DNA of 64,000 nucleotides from Bacillus sp. 1NLA3E (GCF_000242895.2 NC_021171.1:1398001-1462000); one strand, 5' to 3'; counted from the first letter of the stretch, positions 51,538-60,618 are shown. A program made the numbers and translations. The notes: generated by a model from the sequence alone, not told the origin.

Positions 51538-51570
51538 GAGGCTGACTTCGATTCGAGTCAGCCCTTTTTT
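51538..51570 (+). terminator. Terminator after rbfA
   Basis: GGCTGACT (51540-51547) pairs with AGTCAGCC (51556-51563); the loop TCGATTCG extends the stem; six T follow. Confidence 0.88.
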
Positions 51571-51598
51571 AACGAAATTTTAAATGGAGGTGGAAGAA

Positions 51599-52516
51599 GT
51601 GGAAGGGATTTTACCGCTTTTTAAACCAAAAGGAATGACATCACATGATTGTGTCTTTAAACTTCGCAAAATCCTTAGAATCAAAAGGATTGGACATACA
51701 GGTACCCTTGATCCAGAGGTAGATGGTGTTTTGCCAATTTGCATTGGCAGAGCAACAAAAGTCGCGGAGTATATCACCAATGCCGGAAAGGCCTATGAGG
51801 GTCAAGTGACAATAGGTAGTGCCACGACCACGGAAGATGCAACAGGGGAGATCATCGCCGAAAAGGCGGTAGACAAATCGTTTACACGTCAAGAAATATT
51901 AGCGATGCTCCATTCTTTGACTGGTCCTATCACCCAAACCCCTCCGATGTATTCAGCAGTGAAGGTAAACGGGAAACGGCTGTACGAGTACGCAAGACAA
52001 GGCATCGAGGTAGAACGCCCATCGAGGACCGTGACAATCTATTCTTTGGAACTATTAGATGACAGAGAAATCTTTGCTGGGGAATCGATTCAATTTCGCT
52101 TCCGGGTTTCTTGTAGCAAAGGAACTTATATTCGCACACTGGCAGTCATGATGGGTGAACAATTGGGTTTTCCTGCTCACATGTCAATGCTAACAAGAAC
52201 TCAAGCGGCATCATTCGGGCTCGAGGAATGTGTTACGCTCGCCCAAGTGGAAGAAATGGTGGAGAATGGGACTTTTTCGGATGTGTTAAGACCAATCGAA
52301 GAAGCGCTTTCGTATTTGCCGAAACTAGTAATAAATGATAAATTAGCAGAGAGAGTAAAAAATGGAGCTGTTTTGCCCATACCAGCACATTTGCAGAATT
52401 TTACAGGATCAGTTGTAATTGAAACAGCGGAGGGGTTAGCCTTAGCGCTTTACCGAGCCCATCCACTTAAGCCCGATTTAATGAAGCCTGAAAAAGTACT
52501 GCGGAATGATGCTTAA
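51599..52516 (+). CDS. truB: tRNA pseudouridine-55 synthase TruB
   Basis: TruB forms pseudouridine 55 in the T-loop of tRNAs. The 305-residue protein has KPKGMTSHDCV, the catalytic Asp38 in GHTGTLDPEVDGVLPICIG and SCSKGTYIRTLA, with a C-terminal PUA-like part. I chose GTG 51599 because GGAGGTGG (51586-51593) is six bases away; an ATG at 51584 overlaps that site. Confidence 0.95.
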   Translation: MEGILPLFKPKGMTSHDCVFKLRKILRIKRIGHTGTLDPEVDGVLPICIGRATKVAEYITNAGKAYEGQVTIGSATTTEDATGEIIAEKAVDKSFTRQEILAMLHSLTGPITQTPPMYSAVKVNGKRLYEYARQGIEVERPSRTVTIYSLELLDDREIFAGESIQFRFRVSCSKGTYIRTLAVMMGEQLGFPAHMSMLTRTQAASFGLEECVTLAQVEEMVENGTFSDVLRPIEEALSYLPKLVINDKLAERVKNGAVLPIPAHLQNFTGSVVIETAEGLALALYRAHPLKPDLMKPEKVLRNDA

Positions 52517-52555
52517 AGGAAAACAGGTATAAGTTAAGAAAAGGTGAGTAGTAGC

Positions 52556-53500
52556 GTGGAAGTAATAAAGATTAATCATCCTCATCAATATGAACAAGCT
52601 GATTATCCAGAACTGGCGATGGCTCTGGGCTATTTTGATGGAGTCCATTTAGGTCATCAGCAAGTCATAAACAAGGCTAAATCAATTGCAGAAAGTAATG
52701 GGTGGAAAAGCGCAGTCATGACATTTGATCCGCATCCATCTGTCGTATTAGGAAAAAGTATTCAGCACGCTGAATATATCACTCCCTTATCTGCTAAAAT
52801 CAATTTAATTTCAAATTTAGGTATTGATTACCTATTTATTGTTCATTTTACCCATGAATTTGCCAATCTATTGCCTCAAGAATTTATTGATCAATATATA
52901 ATCGATTTAAACGTCAAACATATCGTAGCCGGTTTTGATTTTACATACGGTAGAATGGGAAAAGGAAATATGGAAACATTACCATTCCATTCTAGAGATC
53001 TGTTTGAATATACGACTGTTCCAAAATATCTCCTTGGTGAAGAAAAAGTAAGTTCAACATTTATTCGTGCAGAGATTAAGCAGGGTAACATGGAGATTTT
53101 GCCTTCGTTGTTAGGAGGCTTCTATTCGACTTCTGGAGTTGTCGTTCATGGGGACAAAAGGGGCCGTACAATTGGGTTTCCCACGGCAAATGTCGACATG
53201 ACGGAGGATTATCTTTTTCCACCCACCGGTGTGTATGCAGTCCGGATAAAAGTGGGACAAACGTGGTTTAAAGGGGTATGTAATCGCGGTTTTAAGCCAA
53301 CCTTTAATGACGATAAAAACAAGCAGACCATCGAAGCTAATATTTTTGATTTCTCAGAAGATATATATGGGCAGGCTGTAACGGTTGAATGGCACCGCCG
53401 CCTGCGATCAGAGAGAAAGTTTGACGGGATTGAGCAACTTGTGAACCAAATTGAAAAAGATAAACAAAATGCGGTTATATACTTTGAGCAACTTGGATAA
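52556..53500 (+). CDS. ribF: Bifunctional riboflavin kinase / FAD synthetase RibF (RibC)
   Basis: This enzyme converts riboflavin to FMN and then FAD. The 314-residue protein has the N-terminal nucleotidyltransferase motif ALGYFDGVHLGHQ and MTFDPHPS, and the C-terminal riboflavin kinase motif KRGRTIGFPTANVD. GTG 52556 is the homologous start, with AAAGGTGAG upstream; the in-frame GTG at 52544 is within the site. In B. subtilis mutations in this gene derepress riboflavin synthesis through the FMN riboswitch. Confidence 0.95.
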   Translation: MEVIKINHPHQYEQADYPELAMALGYFDGVHLGHQQVINKAKSIAESNGWKSAVMTFDPHPSVVLGKSIQHAEYITPLSAKINLISNLGIDYLFIVHFTHEFANLLPQEFIDQYIIDLNVKHIVAGFDFTYGRMGKGNMETLPFHSRDLFEYTTVPKYLLGEEKVSSTFIRAEIKQGNMEILPSLLGGFYSTSGVVVHGDKRGRTIGFPTANVDMTEDYLFPPTGVYAVRIKVGQTWFKGVCNRGFKPTFNDDKNKQTIEANIFDFSEDIYGQAVTVEWHRRLRSERKFDGIEQLVNQIEKDKQNAVIYFEQLG

Positions 53501-53650
53501 GTGTCTAGCTCCAGCTCCCAGCGACTAGTGGACTTCACCCACCTCCCTACGATAAGTCAACATCGAATCGCTTGCGCTCTTCGTGTTTCCTTTATCTCAG
53601 TCGGTGTGCTCCAGTCCTGTCGTGCGCTAACCGGGCGCTTCCGCTTTTCT
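53501..53650. repeat. Family B dispersed repeat (GTGTCTAGCTCCAGC...CGCTTCCGCTTTTCT)
   Basis: Directly after the ribF stop comes a 150-bp non-coding element beginning GTGTCTAGCTCCAGC and ending GGGCGCTTCCGCTTTTCT. I recall many Bacillus genomes carrying intergenic elements with these two ends and variable interiors. Only one full copy is in this window. It shares no sequence with family A. Confidence 0.6.
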
Positions 53651-53660
53651 AATTTTTAAC

Positions 53661-53689
53661 TTGCTTTTTGTCTAATTAAGTTGTATTCT
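53661..53689 (+). promoter_or_regulatory. Sigma-A promoter of rpsO
   Basis: TTGCTT (53661-53666), a 17-bp spacer and TATTCT (53684-53689), giving a leader of roughly 80 nt before rpsO. Confidence 0.65.
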
Positions 53690-53710
53690 AATAAACGTAT
53701 GACGAACCTT

Positions 53711-53745
53711 TGCTTGGCAAGTCGAATCACCGACGCTTGCTCAGT
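53711..53745 (+). promoter_or_regulatory. rpsO leader hairpin, candidate S15 autoregulatory structure
   Basis: GCAAGTCG (53717-53724) pairs with CGA..CTTGC (53731-53740) with a two-base bulge. S15 is known to repress its own mRNA by binding leader structures that differ between phyla. Confidence 0.4.
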
Positions 53746-53777
53746 AACAGGGGATTATAAAATAGGAGGTGAACAGG

Positions 53778-54047
53778 ATGGCAATCACGCAAGAGCGCAA
53801 AAACGAACTTATTAATGAGTTCAAAACACATGAATCTGATACTGGTTCTCCAGAGGTTCAAATCGCTGTCCTTACAGAACAGATTAACAATTTGAACGGT
53901 CATTTACGTATGCACAAGAAAGATCACCACTCACGTCGCGGTCTTTTGAAAATGGTAGGTAAGCGTCGTAATCTACTAACATACCTAAGAAACAAAGACG
54001 TTCAACGTTACCGTGTGTTAATCAACCAACTTGGTTTACGTAGATAG
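53778..54047 (+). CDS. rpsO: 30S ribosomal protein S15
   Basis: The 89-residue protein begins [28 protein letters not shown], diagnostic of S15, a primary 16S rRNA binder. The ATG at 53778 follows AGGAGGTGAAC; an earlier in-frame GTG lies inside that site. A terminator follows. Confidence 0.97.
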   Translation: MAITQERKNELINEFKTHESDTGSPEVQIAVLTEQINNLNGHLRMHKKDHHSRRGLLKMVGKRRNLLTYLRNKDVQRYRVLINQLGLRR

Positions 54048-54054
54048 TCAGCAG

Positions 54055-54079
54055 AAGCGGGATTTTTCCCGCTTTTTTA
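54055..54079 (+). terminator. Terminator after rpsO
   Basis: AAGCGGGA (54055-54062) / TCCCGCTT (54067-54074) followed by TTTTATT. Confidence 0.9.
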
Positions 54080-54393
54080 TTATATTCCCATTTAATTAAT
54101 TAAGGGTTATCATAAATATTTGTACATATAGAAATACCTGTAAATCCTACATAATTTTACGGCTATTTTAAGGAACGGTATTAATGGTCATAATAATAAG
54201 AAAAGCGGAGAGTCACTCTTTGGCTTTCTGATTCCTCCGAGGCAAGAGCTTCGGTTAACATAAACCTATATTAAGTTTTGTGAAAAATGGAGCTGAACAC
54301 CTTAGCGAATTTGGCTTAGGTTTTTGATAAAAGTAAGGATAGGTCCTGATCACCCTTGAGTGAGGGTGATACGGGTAGAGAGGGGTAAAAAGA
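54080..54393 (+). promoter_or_regulatory. pnp upstream region with leader hairpin
   Basis: No gene is seen in this 314-bp stretch. The strongest feature is a perfect 8-bp hairpin ATCACCCT (54349-54356) / AGGGTGAT (54363-54370) with loop TGAGTG, 23 bases before the pnp start and just before the AGAGAGGGG ribosome site. A second GC-containing patch lies at 54202-54246. In enterobacteria pnp is autoregulated through an RNase III-cut leader stem; a similar role here is only inferred. Confidence 0.45.
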
Positions 54394-56514
54394 ATGGATC
54401 AGGAAAAAAAAGTCTATTCCATTGACTGGGCAGGACGAACCTTAACAGTTGAAATTGGTCAATTAGCGAAACAAGCAAGTGGAGCTGCATTAGTCCGTTA
54501 TGGAGAAACAGTGGTACTAAGTACAGCAACAGCATCTAAGGAGCCAAAAGCCTTAGATTTCTTCCCATTAACAGTAAATTATGAAGAACGCTTATATGCG
54601 GTAGGAAAAATCCCTGGAGGATTTATTAAAAGAGAAGGTCGACCAAGTGAAAAAGCCATATTGGCAAGCCGCTTAATTGACCGTCCAATCCGTCCATTAT
54701 TTGCAGATGGTTTCCGGAATGATGTTCAAGTCGTCAGTATAATCATGAGTGTTGATCAAGATTGTTCGTCTGAAATGGCAGCAATGTTTGGTTCTTCCTT
54801 AGCACTATGTGTTTCTGACATTCCATTTGAAGGACCGATTGCTGGTGCAGTGGTAGGTCGTATCGATGGTAAATTTGTTATTAATCCAACAGTGGATCAA
54901 GCTGAAAAGAGTGACATAAACCTAACAGTTGCAGGAACAAAATATGCAATTAACATGGTAGAGGCTCGTGCTGATCAGGTTCCTGAAGAAGTAATGCTTG
55001 AAGCCATTATGTTCGGACATGAAGAGATTAAACGATTAATCGCTTTCCAAGAAGAAATTGTTGCTCAAATTGGTAAACCGAAAAGAGAAATAGCATTATT
55101 TGAGCTAGATAAGGAACTTGAAGCTGAAATTCGTGAGTTCTGTGAAGAAGAAATGGTGGCTGCCATTCAAGTACAAGAAAAGCATGAACGTGAAGATGCT
55201 ATAAAAGCTGTTAAGGAAAAAGTAATGGCTAAGTACGAAGCGGAAGAAGCCGATGCAAACGATCTTAAACAAGTGAAACAAATCCTAGATAAGATTGTTA
55301 AAGGAGAAGTTCGCCGTCTAATCACGGTTGAAAAGATCCGTCCTGATGGTCGTAAAATAGATGAGATTCGTCCTCTTTCATCAGAGGTTGGCGTATTACC
55401 ACGTACTCACGGTTCAGGCCTATTTACACGTGGACAAACTCAAGCTCTAAGCATTTGTACTCTAGGAGCAATGGGCGATGTTCAAATCCTAGATGGCCTT
55501 GGTATCGAAGAAGAGAAACGCTTTATGCATCATTATAATTTCCCTAACTTTAGTGTAGGTGAAACAGGACCATCGCGTGGCCCAGGTCGACGTGAAATTG
55601 GTCACGGAGCATTAGGTGAGCGTGCACTTGAGCCAGTCCTTCCTTCTGAAAAAGATTTCCCTTACACAATACGTCTTGTATCAGAAGTCTTAGAATCAAA
55701 TGGTTCTACTTCACAAGCTAGTATTTGTGCAAGTACAATGGCGATGATGGATGCTGGTGTACCAATTAAAGCTCCAGTAGCAGGAATTGCCATGGGTCTA
55801 GTAAAATCTGGTGAACATTATACAATCCTTACTGATATTCAAGGTATGGAAGATCATTTAGGTGATATGGACTTTAAAGTGGCTGGTACCTCTCAAGGTG
55901 TTACAGCATTACAAATGGATATTAAAATCGATGGTTTATCCCGTGAAATTTTACAAGAAGCTCTTCAACAGGCTAAAAAAGGGCGTATGCACATTTTAGA
56001 ATCAATGTTAAACACGCTCGCACAGCCTAAAACTGAGCTTTCTAAATATGCGCCAAAGATTTTGACGATGAACATTAATCCTGATAAAATCCGCGATGTA
56101 ATCGGACCAAGCGGAAAACAAATCAATAAAATTATTGAAGAGACAGGCGTTAAAATCGATATCGAGCAAGATGGAACAGTCTTCATTTCTTCAATTAATG
56201 ATGAAATGAACCAAAAGGCTAAAAAGATCATCGAAGATATCGTACGTGAAGTTGAAATCGGCCAAATGTACTTAGGAAAAGTGAAACGGATTGAAAAATT
56301 CGGTGCATTTGTAGAAATCTTTGCAGGTAAAGATGGACTCGTTCACATTTCTGAACTAGCTGAAGAGCGAGTTGGAAAAGTCGAAGATATTCTTGCCCTT
56401 GGAGATGAAATCCTTGTAAAAGTAACCGAAGTTGATAAACAAGGTCGCGTGAACTTATCCCGCAAGGCAGTATTAAAAGAACAGCGTGAACAAAAAGAAC
56501 AAGCCCAAAACTAA
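54394..56514 (+). CDS. pnp: Polyribonucleotide nucleotidyltransferase (PNPase)
   Basis: PNPase degrades RNA 3' to 5' phosphorolytically and is the main such enzyme in Bacillus. The 706-residue protein has two RNase PH domains (about 10-220 and 310-535, with [21 protein letters not shown]), a KH domain ([16 protein letters not shown], about 570-583) and an S1 domain (about 620-690). A Glu/Gln-rich tail follows. Length matches the family. Confidence 0.97.
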   Translation: MDQEKKVYSIDWAGRTLTVEIGQLAKQASGAALVRYGETVVLSTATASKEPKALDFFPLTVNYEERLYAVGKIPGGFIKREGRPSEKAILASRLIDRPIRPLFADGFRNDVQVVSIIMSVDQDCSSEMAAMFGSSLALCVSDIPFEGPIAGAVVGRIDGKFVINPTVDQAEKSDINLTVAGTKYAINMVEARADQVPEEVMLEAIMFGHEEIKRLIAFQEEIVAQIGKPKREIALFELDKELEAEIREFCEEEMVAAIQVQEKHEREDAIKAVKEKVMAKYEAEEADANDLKQVKQILDKIVKGEVRRLITVEKIRPDGRKIDEIRPLSSEVGVLPRTHGSGLFTRGQTQALSICTLGAMGDVQILDGLGIEEEKRFMHHYNFPNFSVGETGPSRGPGRREIGHGALGERALEPVLPSEKDFPYTIRLVSEVLESNGSTSQASICASTMAMMDAGVPIKAPVAGIAMGLVKSGEHYTILTDIQGMEDHLGDMDFKVAGTSQGVTALQMDIKIDGLSREILQEALQQAKKGRMHILESMLNTLAQPKTELSKYAPKILTMNINPDKIRDVIGPSGKQINKIIEETGVKIDIEQDGTVFISSINDEMNQKAKKIIEDIVREVEIGQMYLGKVKRIEKFGAFVEIFAGKDGLVHISELAEERVGKVEDILALGDEILVKVTEVDKQGRVNLSRKAVLKEQREQKEQAQN

Positions 56515-56530
56515 ACAAGCACTCATAAAA

Positions 56531-56559
56531 AAAGTCAGGGTGTAATCCCTGGCTTTTTT
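56531..56559 (+). terminator. Terminator after pnp
   Basis: AAAGTCAGGG (56531-56540) / CCCTGGCTTT (56547-56556, one G-U) followed by TTTA. Confidence 0.85.
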
Positions 56560-56639
56560 ATTACTTAAAAATCTTCAAAATTCCTACGTTCTACCTTGTC
56601 CCTCCTTTTCATAATGTTTTAAAAGGGGGGGCTATACAT

Positions 56640-57584
56640 ATGAAAAATGTGAAACGGTTGATTATTATTGGACTGACAATCATCGGGATAGTTTACAATC
56701 CAATATCAGATCAATATGTGACCTATTTAAAGGCTGAATCCATTAATGTTGGGAAACCAAGTAATTCACTATATGAGGAAATTAAAAAAAATAGTAAACA
56801 ATATCAAATAGTAGCAAGCGATGCGCGGATAGATCCTGTCTGGAAGGCAATTCCCGGCTATAATGGGCTAGAAGTTGACCTAAAAGCCTCTTATCAGAAA
56901 ATGAAAAATGAGGGTGTCTTCAATAAAGATAAACTGATTTATAGGCAAATTAAACCAAAGGTTCATTTGAATGAGCTTCCACCAGCCCCAATTTACCGTG
57001 GAAACCCAGATAAACCAATGGTTGGCTTCATTATTAATGTGGCTTGGGGTAATGAATATTTGCCAGATATGCTTACCACATTAAAAAAGCATCATGTAAC
57101 TGCTAGCTTTTTTCTTGAAGGAAGATGGGTGAAAGAAAATCCTGATTTAGCAAAAATGATTTCGGAATCCGGGCACGAAATAGGCAATCATTCGTTTACA
57201 CATCCAGATATGAAAAACCTATCACCCGTTGAAATCAAGAATCAGCTTGTAAAAACAAATGATGTGATTGAGGCAACTACAGGCCGAGTTTGTAGATGGT
57301 TTGGACCTCCAAGTGGAAGTTTTAATAATGAAGTTGTGAAAATGGCCGATGTATTGGGACTTGGGACGATTGTTTGGACCGTTGACACAATTGATTGGCA
57401 AAAACCCACCCCAGAAACGATCATCCAACGTATTGAGACAAAGGTGCATCCCGGTGCTTTAATACTCATGCACCCTACAGCGTCAACCGCCAAAGCACTT
57501 GATCAATTAATCATAAAGATCGAACAAAAACATCTGAAAATTGGTACCGTTTCTGATACTTTAGATGAAAAAAGAGTTTTTTAA
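56640..57584 (+). CDS. ylxY: YlxY, NodB-type polysaccharide deacetylase-like protein
   Basis: The 314-residue protein has an N-terminal hydrophobic segment (about 6-22) consistent with a signal peptide or anchor and a C-terminal NodB-fold domain (about 125-305). The metal-binding GHEIGNHSFTHPDM motif is intact. The first NodB motif, normally TFDDGP with catalytic and metal-binding Asp, reads INVAWGNE here, so both Asp are missing. From memory B. subtilis YlxY has the same change. A non-catalytic or altered wall- or spore-related role is therefore likely. It starts after AAAAGGGGGGG. Confidence 0.88.
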   Translation: MKNVKRLIIIGLTIIGIVYNPISDQYVTYLKAESINVGKPSNSLYEEIKKNSKQYQIVASDARIDPVWKAIPGYNGLEVDLKASYQKMKNEGVFNKDKLIYRQIKPKVHLNELPPAPIYRGNPDKPMVGFIINVAWGNEYLPDMLTTLKKHHVTASFFLEGRWVKENPDLAKMISESGHEIGNHSFTHPDMKNLSPVEIKNQLVKTNDVIEATTGRVCRWFGPPSGSFNNEVVKMADVLGLGTIVWTVDTIDWQKPTPETIIQRIETKVHPGALILMHPTASTAKALDQLIIKIEQKHLKIGTVSDTLDEKRVF

Positions 57585-57608
57585 AAAAGAGGAAAGAAAA
57601 TCTTCATT

Positions 57609-57737
57609 TTGGAAAAAATACCTATAATAAGTTATACTTATTTAGTTGAAGCGGTTTTTTATTGTCTATCGCAAGCGTGCACCACTCGAACACTTCGATC
57701 CAGCCGCTTACGCTTGTTTAGAACTGGAGGAGTTTCT
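57609..57737 (+). promoter_or_regulatory. mlpA upstream region with inverted repeats
   Basis: The 129 bp before mlpA contain AAGCGG/CCGCTT and CAAGCGT/ACGCTTG inverted pairs and a TATAAT/TATACT cluster at 57623-57638. The mlpA frame is open through it, but the encoded residues are not family-like, so it is treated as leader. Confidence 0.4.
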
Positions 57738-58973
57738 TTGATTATAAAATATACTTGTCAAAATGGAGTCAGAGTTGTACTAGAAAATATCCCCACTGTA
57801 CGTTCAGTTGCGATTGGAATTTGGATCGGAACAGGATCAAGAAATGAAACCCCCGAGTTGAACGGGATATCCCATTTTTTAGAGCATATGTTCTTCAAAG
57901 GGACTAAAACAAGATCTGCAAGAGAGATTGCTGAGTCATTCGATAGTATTGGTGGGCAAGTAAATGCTTTTACTTCCAAAGAATACACCTGTTATTATGC
58001 AAAAGTGTTAGACACACATGCACCTTTTGCATTAGATGTTTTAGCTGATATGTTTTTTAACTCAACCTTTGATGAGGAAGAGTTATTGAAAGAGAGAAAT
58101 GTTGTTTGTGAAGAAATAAAAATGTACGAAGATACACCGGATGATATTGTTCATGATTTACTTAGTAAAGCTGTCTATGAAAGTCATCCGCTTGGGTTTC
58201 CAATCCTAGGTACAGAAGAAACATTGAACACGTTTACCAGCGAAACACTAAAGCAATATGTTTCTGATGCCTATACACCTGAAAATGTTGTGGTTTCAAT
58301 TGCTGGAAATATTTCAGAGGCCTTTATTAAACAGGTCGAAGCTCATTTTGGCTCTTATCAAGGTCAAAAGGTTGTTACTCCAGAACAGGTGCCTAGTTTT
58401 TATTCGAATCAAATCTCTCGAAAGAAGGAAACAGAACAGGCGCATCTGTGCATTGGTTTTCAAGGATTAAATGTAGGTCATGACGATATTTATAGTCTGA
58501 TCGTATTAAATAATGTCCTTGGAGGTAGTATGAGTAGCCGATTATTCCAAGAGGTTCGCGAGCAGCGTGGACTTGCTTATTCCGTTTTTTCTTATCATTC
58601 GGCATACCGGGACAGCGGGATTGTGACCATTTACGGCGGGACAGGTGCCAAGCAGTTAGATGTGCTTTTTGAAACCATTCAAGAAACACTCGAAAAGCTG
58701 AAACAAACAGGGATAACGGATAAGGAATTAAATAATAGCAAAGAACAACTAAAAGGTAGTTTGATGCTAAGTTTAGAAAGTACGAATAGTCGAATGAGTC
58801 GTAATGGCAAAAATGAATTAATGCTTGGACGCCATCGCTCACTTGATGAAATTGTTGAGCAAATCGACCATGTCACGAAACAAAGTGTCGACACACTTTC
58901 TAACACCATATTTACTGACCAATATTCAATGGCTTTAGTAAGTCCTGATGGTGAACTACCGAAAAATAAATAA
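57738..58973 (+). CDS. mlpA: M16-family zinc protease MlpA (YmxG)
   Basis: The 411-residue protein is a mitochondrial-processing-peptidase-like metalloprotease. It has the inverted zinc motif HFLEH (46-50) in NGISHFLEHMFFKGT, distal acidic residues in ERNVVCEEIKMYED, and the C-terminal RGLAYSVFSYHSAYRDSG block of the second M16 domain. In B. subtilis MlpA affects extracellular protease production. The start is TTG 57738 with TGGAGGAG upstream, giving LIIKYTCQNGVR, which matches the homologous N-terminus. The upstream open frame was rejected. Confidence 0.93.
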   Translation: MIIKYTCQNGVRVVLENIPTVRSVAIGIWIGTGSRNETPELNGISHFLEHMFFKGTKTRSAREIAESFDSIGGQVNAFTSKEYTCYYAKVLDTHAPFALDVLADMFFNSTFDEEELLKERNVVCEEIKMYEDTPDDIVHDLLSKAVYESHPLGFPILGTEETLNTFTSETLKQYVSDAYTPENVVVSIAGNISEAFIKQVEAHFGSYQGQKVVTPEQVPSFYSNQISRKKETEQAHLCIGFQGLNVGHDDIYSLIVLNNVLGGSMSSRLFQEVREQRGLAYSVFSYHSAYRDSGIVTIYGGTGAKQLDVLFETIQETLEKLKQTGITDKELNNSKEQLKGSLMLSLESTNSRMSRNGKNELMLGRHRSLDEIVEQIDHVTKQSVDTLSNTIFTDQYSMALVSPDGELPKNK

Positions 58974-58982
58974 TATAACGTA

Positions 58983-59020
58983 TTAGGTTGTCGTGTAGAT
59001 TCCGCGGCAGCCTAATTTTT
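58983..59020 (+). terminator. Terminator after mlpA
   Basis: TTAGGTTGTCG (58983-58993) / CGGCAGCCTAA (59005-59015, with G-U pairs) followed by five T. Confidence 0.85.
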
Positions 59021-59084
59021 ATTCTAAAATACTCCTAAGTTTGATACATATATAAAGAGGACAATGAAACGGGGGTAAAAAACG

Positions 59085-59333
59085 ATGAAATTGAGTGAGT
59101 TAAGCGGAAAAGAAATTGTTGACGTTAAACGAGCTGAACGACTAGGAGTATTGGGTCAAACCGATTTAGAAATAAATGAGCAAACAGGTCAAATTGAAGC
59201 ACTATTGATTCCCAATTTAAAATGGTTCGGATTTAGAAAACAAGGCACAGAAGTGCGAGTTCCGTGGCGACATATCAAAAAAATCGGCAATGACATGATC
59301 ATCATCGATATTCCAGAAGAGGACATCGAATAA
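59085..59333 (+). CDS. ymxH: YlmC/YmxH family PRC-barrel protein
   Basis: The 82-residue protein has the PRC-barrel pattern of the sporulation-associated YlmC/YmxH family: MKLSELSGKEIVDV, ALLIPNLKWFGFRKQGTEVRVPWRHIKKIG and DMIIIDIP. Many members are linked to sporulation, but a function for YmxH is not established. Its place between mlpA and dpaA matches B. subtilis. ACGGGGGT precedes the ATG and a strong terminator follows. Confidence 0.9.
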   Translation: MKLSELSGKEIVDVKRAERLGVLGQTDLEINEQTGQIEALLIPNLKWFGFRKQGTEVRVPWRHIKKIGNDMIIIDIPEEDIE

Positions 59334-59352
59334 CACTAAAATATATCAGTAG

Positions 59353-59386
59353 CCGAGACAGGACAATGGCCTGTCTCGGTTTTTTG
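59353..59386 (+). terminator. Terminator after ymxH
   Basis: The stem CCGAGACAGG (59353-59362) / CCTGTCTCGG (59370-59379) is perfect and followed by six T. Confidence 0.92.
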
Positions 59387-59406
59387 TTTTCTTAAGTTTA
59401 ATAAAA

Positions 59407-59595
59407 TGGCTGTGTTAAAGGAACAATGTTGATTTTTGAGTACTATGTTGATTGGAGCGGAAGGCGCGAGACTCCTGCGGGAGCAGCGGGACAGGTGAGA
59501 CCCCACAGGCGCTTTGCGCCGAGGAGGCTCACCGCCCGCCCCGCGGAAAGCGAGTGCCTGCAGCGGAAATCAACAGAATTGTTTAAAAGAGCCAA
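59407..59595 (+). repeat. Family A element, copy before dpaA
   Basis: The left end is TGGCTGTGTTAAAG and the right end GTTTAAAAGAGCCAA. The central palindrome is shortened to GGCGCTTTGCGCC. It lies between the ymxH terminator and the dpaA promoter. Confidence 0.9.
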
Positions 59596-59632
59596 TAAAA
59601 AAGATAATTTTGATGTTTCGCACAAGAAAACT

Positions 59633-59661
59633 CACCGAATGACCTGAGGTTACATAAAATA
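59633..59661 (+). promoter_or_regulatory. Sigma-K-like promoter of dpaAB
   Basis: CACC (59633-59636), a 16-bp spacer and CATAAAATA (59653-59661) fit the sigma-K consensus (mACm, CATAnnnTA). In B. subtilis the spoVF operon is transcribed by sigma-K RNA polymerase in the late mother cell. Confidence 0.65.
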
Positions 59662-59715
59662 CTGAAGTTAAACCAATTCCTGTTTGGATTATAAAAAAAG
59701 AAGGTGATTATTCTC

Positions 59716-60618
59716 ATGCTGACAGGGTTGCAGATCGCAGTTGTTGGCGGCGATGCAAGACAGCTCGAGATCATCAGGAAGCTTACTGAATTGGATGCGA
59801 AGCTTTCATTAATAGGTTTTGAACAGCTTGATCATGCCTTCTCAGGAGCAATAAAGGAAAAAATTGATGAGATAGATTTCTCGAATGTAGACGCCATTAT
59901 TCTGCCGGTACCAGGGACCAACTTAGATGGACAAATAGAAACAATCTTCTCGAATGAAAAGGTAGTACTTACAGAGGAGATTATTTCAAAAACGCCAGAA
60001 CACTGTACGATTTATTCAGGGATAACGAATTCTTACCTTAATGGAATCATAAAAAAAACGAACCGAAGCCTTGTTCAATTGTTTGAACGCGATGATGTAG
60101 CTATTTATAATTCAATCCCCACCGTTGAGGGTACGATTATGATAGCTATTCAACACACAGATTTTACCATTCATGGTTCAAATATTGTGGTTTTGGGTTT
60201 GGGTAGGGTAGGTATGAGTGTGGCCAGGACATTTCATGCATTAGGAGCCAAAGTTAAAGTAGGGGCAAGGAAAAGTGAACATCTTGCCCGAATTACTGAA
60301 ATGGGGTTAACAGCCTTCCATTTACAGGATATTGAACATTCAGTAAAGGATACCGATATTTGTATCAATACCATTCCTTTCCCAATTGTTACAGCATCCG
60401 TGATCTCTAAAATGCCTGTTCACACGCTTATCATAGATTTGGCATCAAAGCCTGGAGGAACAGATTTTAGATATGCCGAAAAAAGAGGGATAAAAGCCAT
60501 CCTTACACCGGGATTGCCAGGGATTGTGGCGCCAAAATCAGCTGGGGTGATTCTAGCGAATGTTCTTACACAATTGCTGAAGGAAGACTTAAATAAACGG
60601 GAGGGGAAAACAACATGA
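59716..60618 (+). CDS. dpaA: Dipicolinate synthase subunit A (SpoVFA)
   Basis: DpaA and DpaB convert dihydroxytetrahydrodipicolinate to dipicolinic acid in the mother cell during sporulation; Ca-dipicolinate gives spores heat resistance. The 300-residue protein begins MLTGLQIAVVGGDARQLEII and has the Rossmann motif VLGLGRVGMSVARTF and GLPGIVAPKSAG. The ATG at 59716 has AAGGTGA eight bases upstream; the in-frame GTG at 59704 lies within that site. It overlaps dpaB by four bases. Confidence 0.96.
   Translation: MLTGLQIAVVGGDARQLEIIRKLTELDAKLSLIGFEQLDHAFSGAIKEKIDEIDFSNVDAIILPVPGTNLDGQIETIFSNEKVVLTEEIISKTPEHCTIYSGITNSYLNGIIKKTNRSLVQLFERDDVAIYNSIPTVEGTIMIAIQHTDFTIHGSNIVVLGLGRVGMSVARTFHALGAKVKVGARKSEHLARITEMGLTAFHLQDIEHSVKDTDICINTIPFPIVTASVISKMPVHTLIIDLASKPGGTDFRYAEKRGIKAILTPGLPGIVAPKSAGVILANVLTQLLKEDLNKREGKTT

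Noticed and set aside
57609-57737. N-terminal extension of MlpA
   Set aside because: The extra 43 residues are not family-like and contain promoter-like and inverted-repeat sequence; TTG 57738 has a strong ribosome site and the homologous start.
59426-59647. Open frames on both strands inside the family A copy before dpaA
   Set aside because: They are GC-rich repeat translations (Arg/Gly/Pro-rich), not genes.
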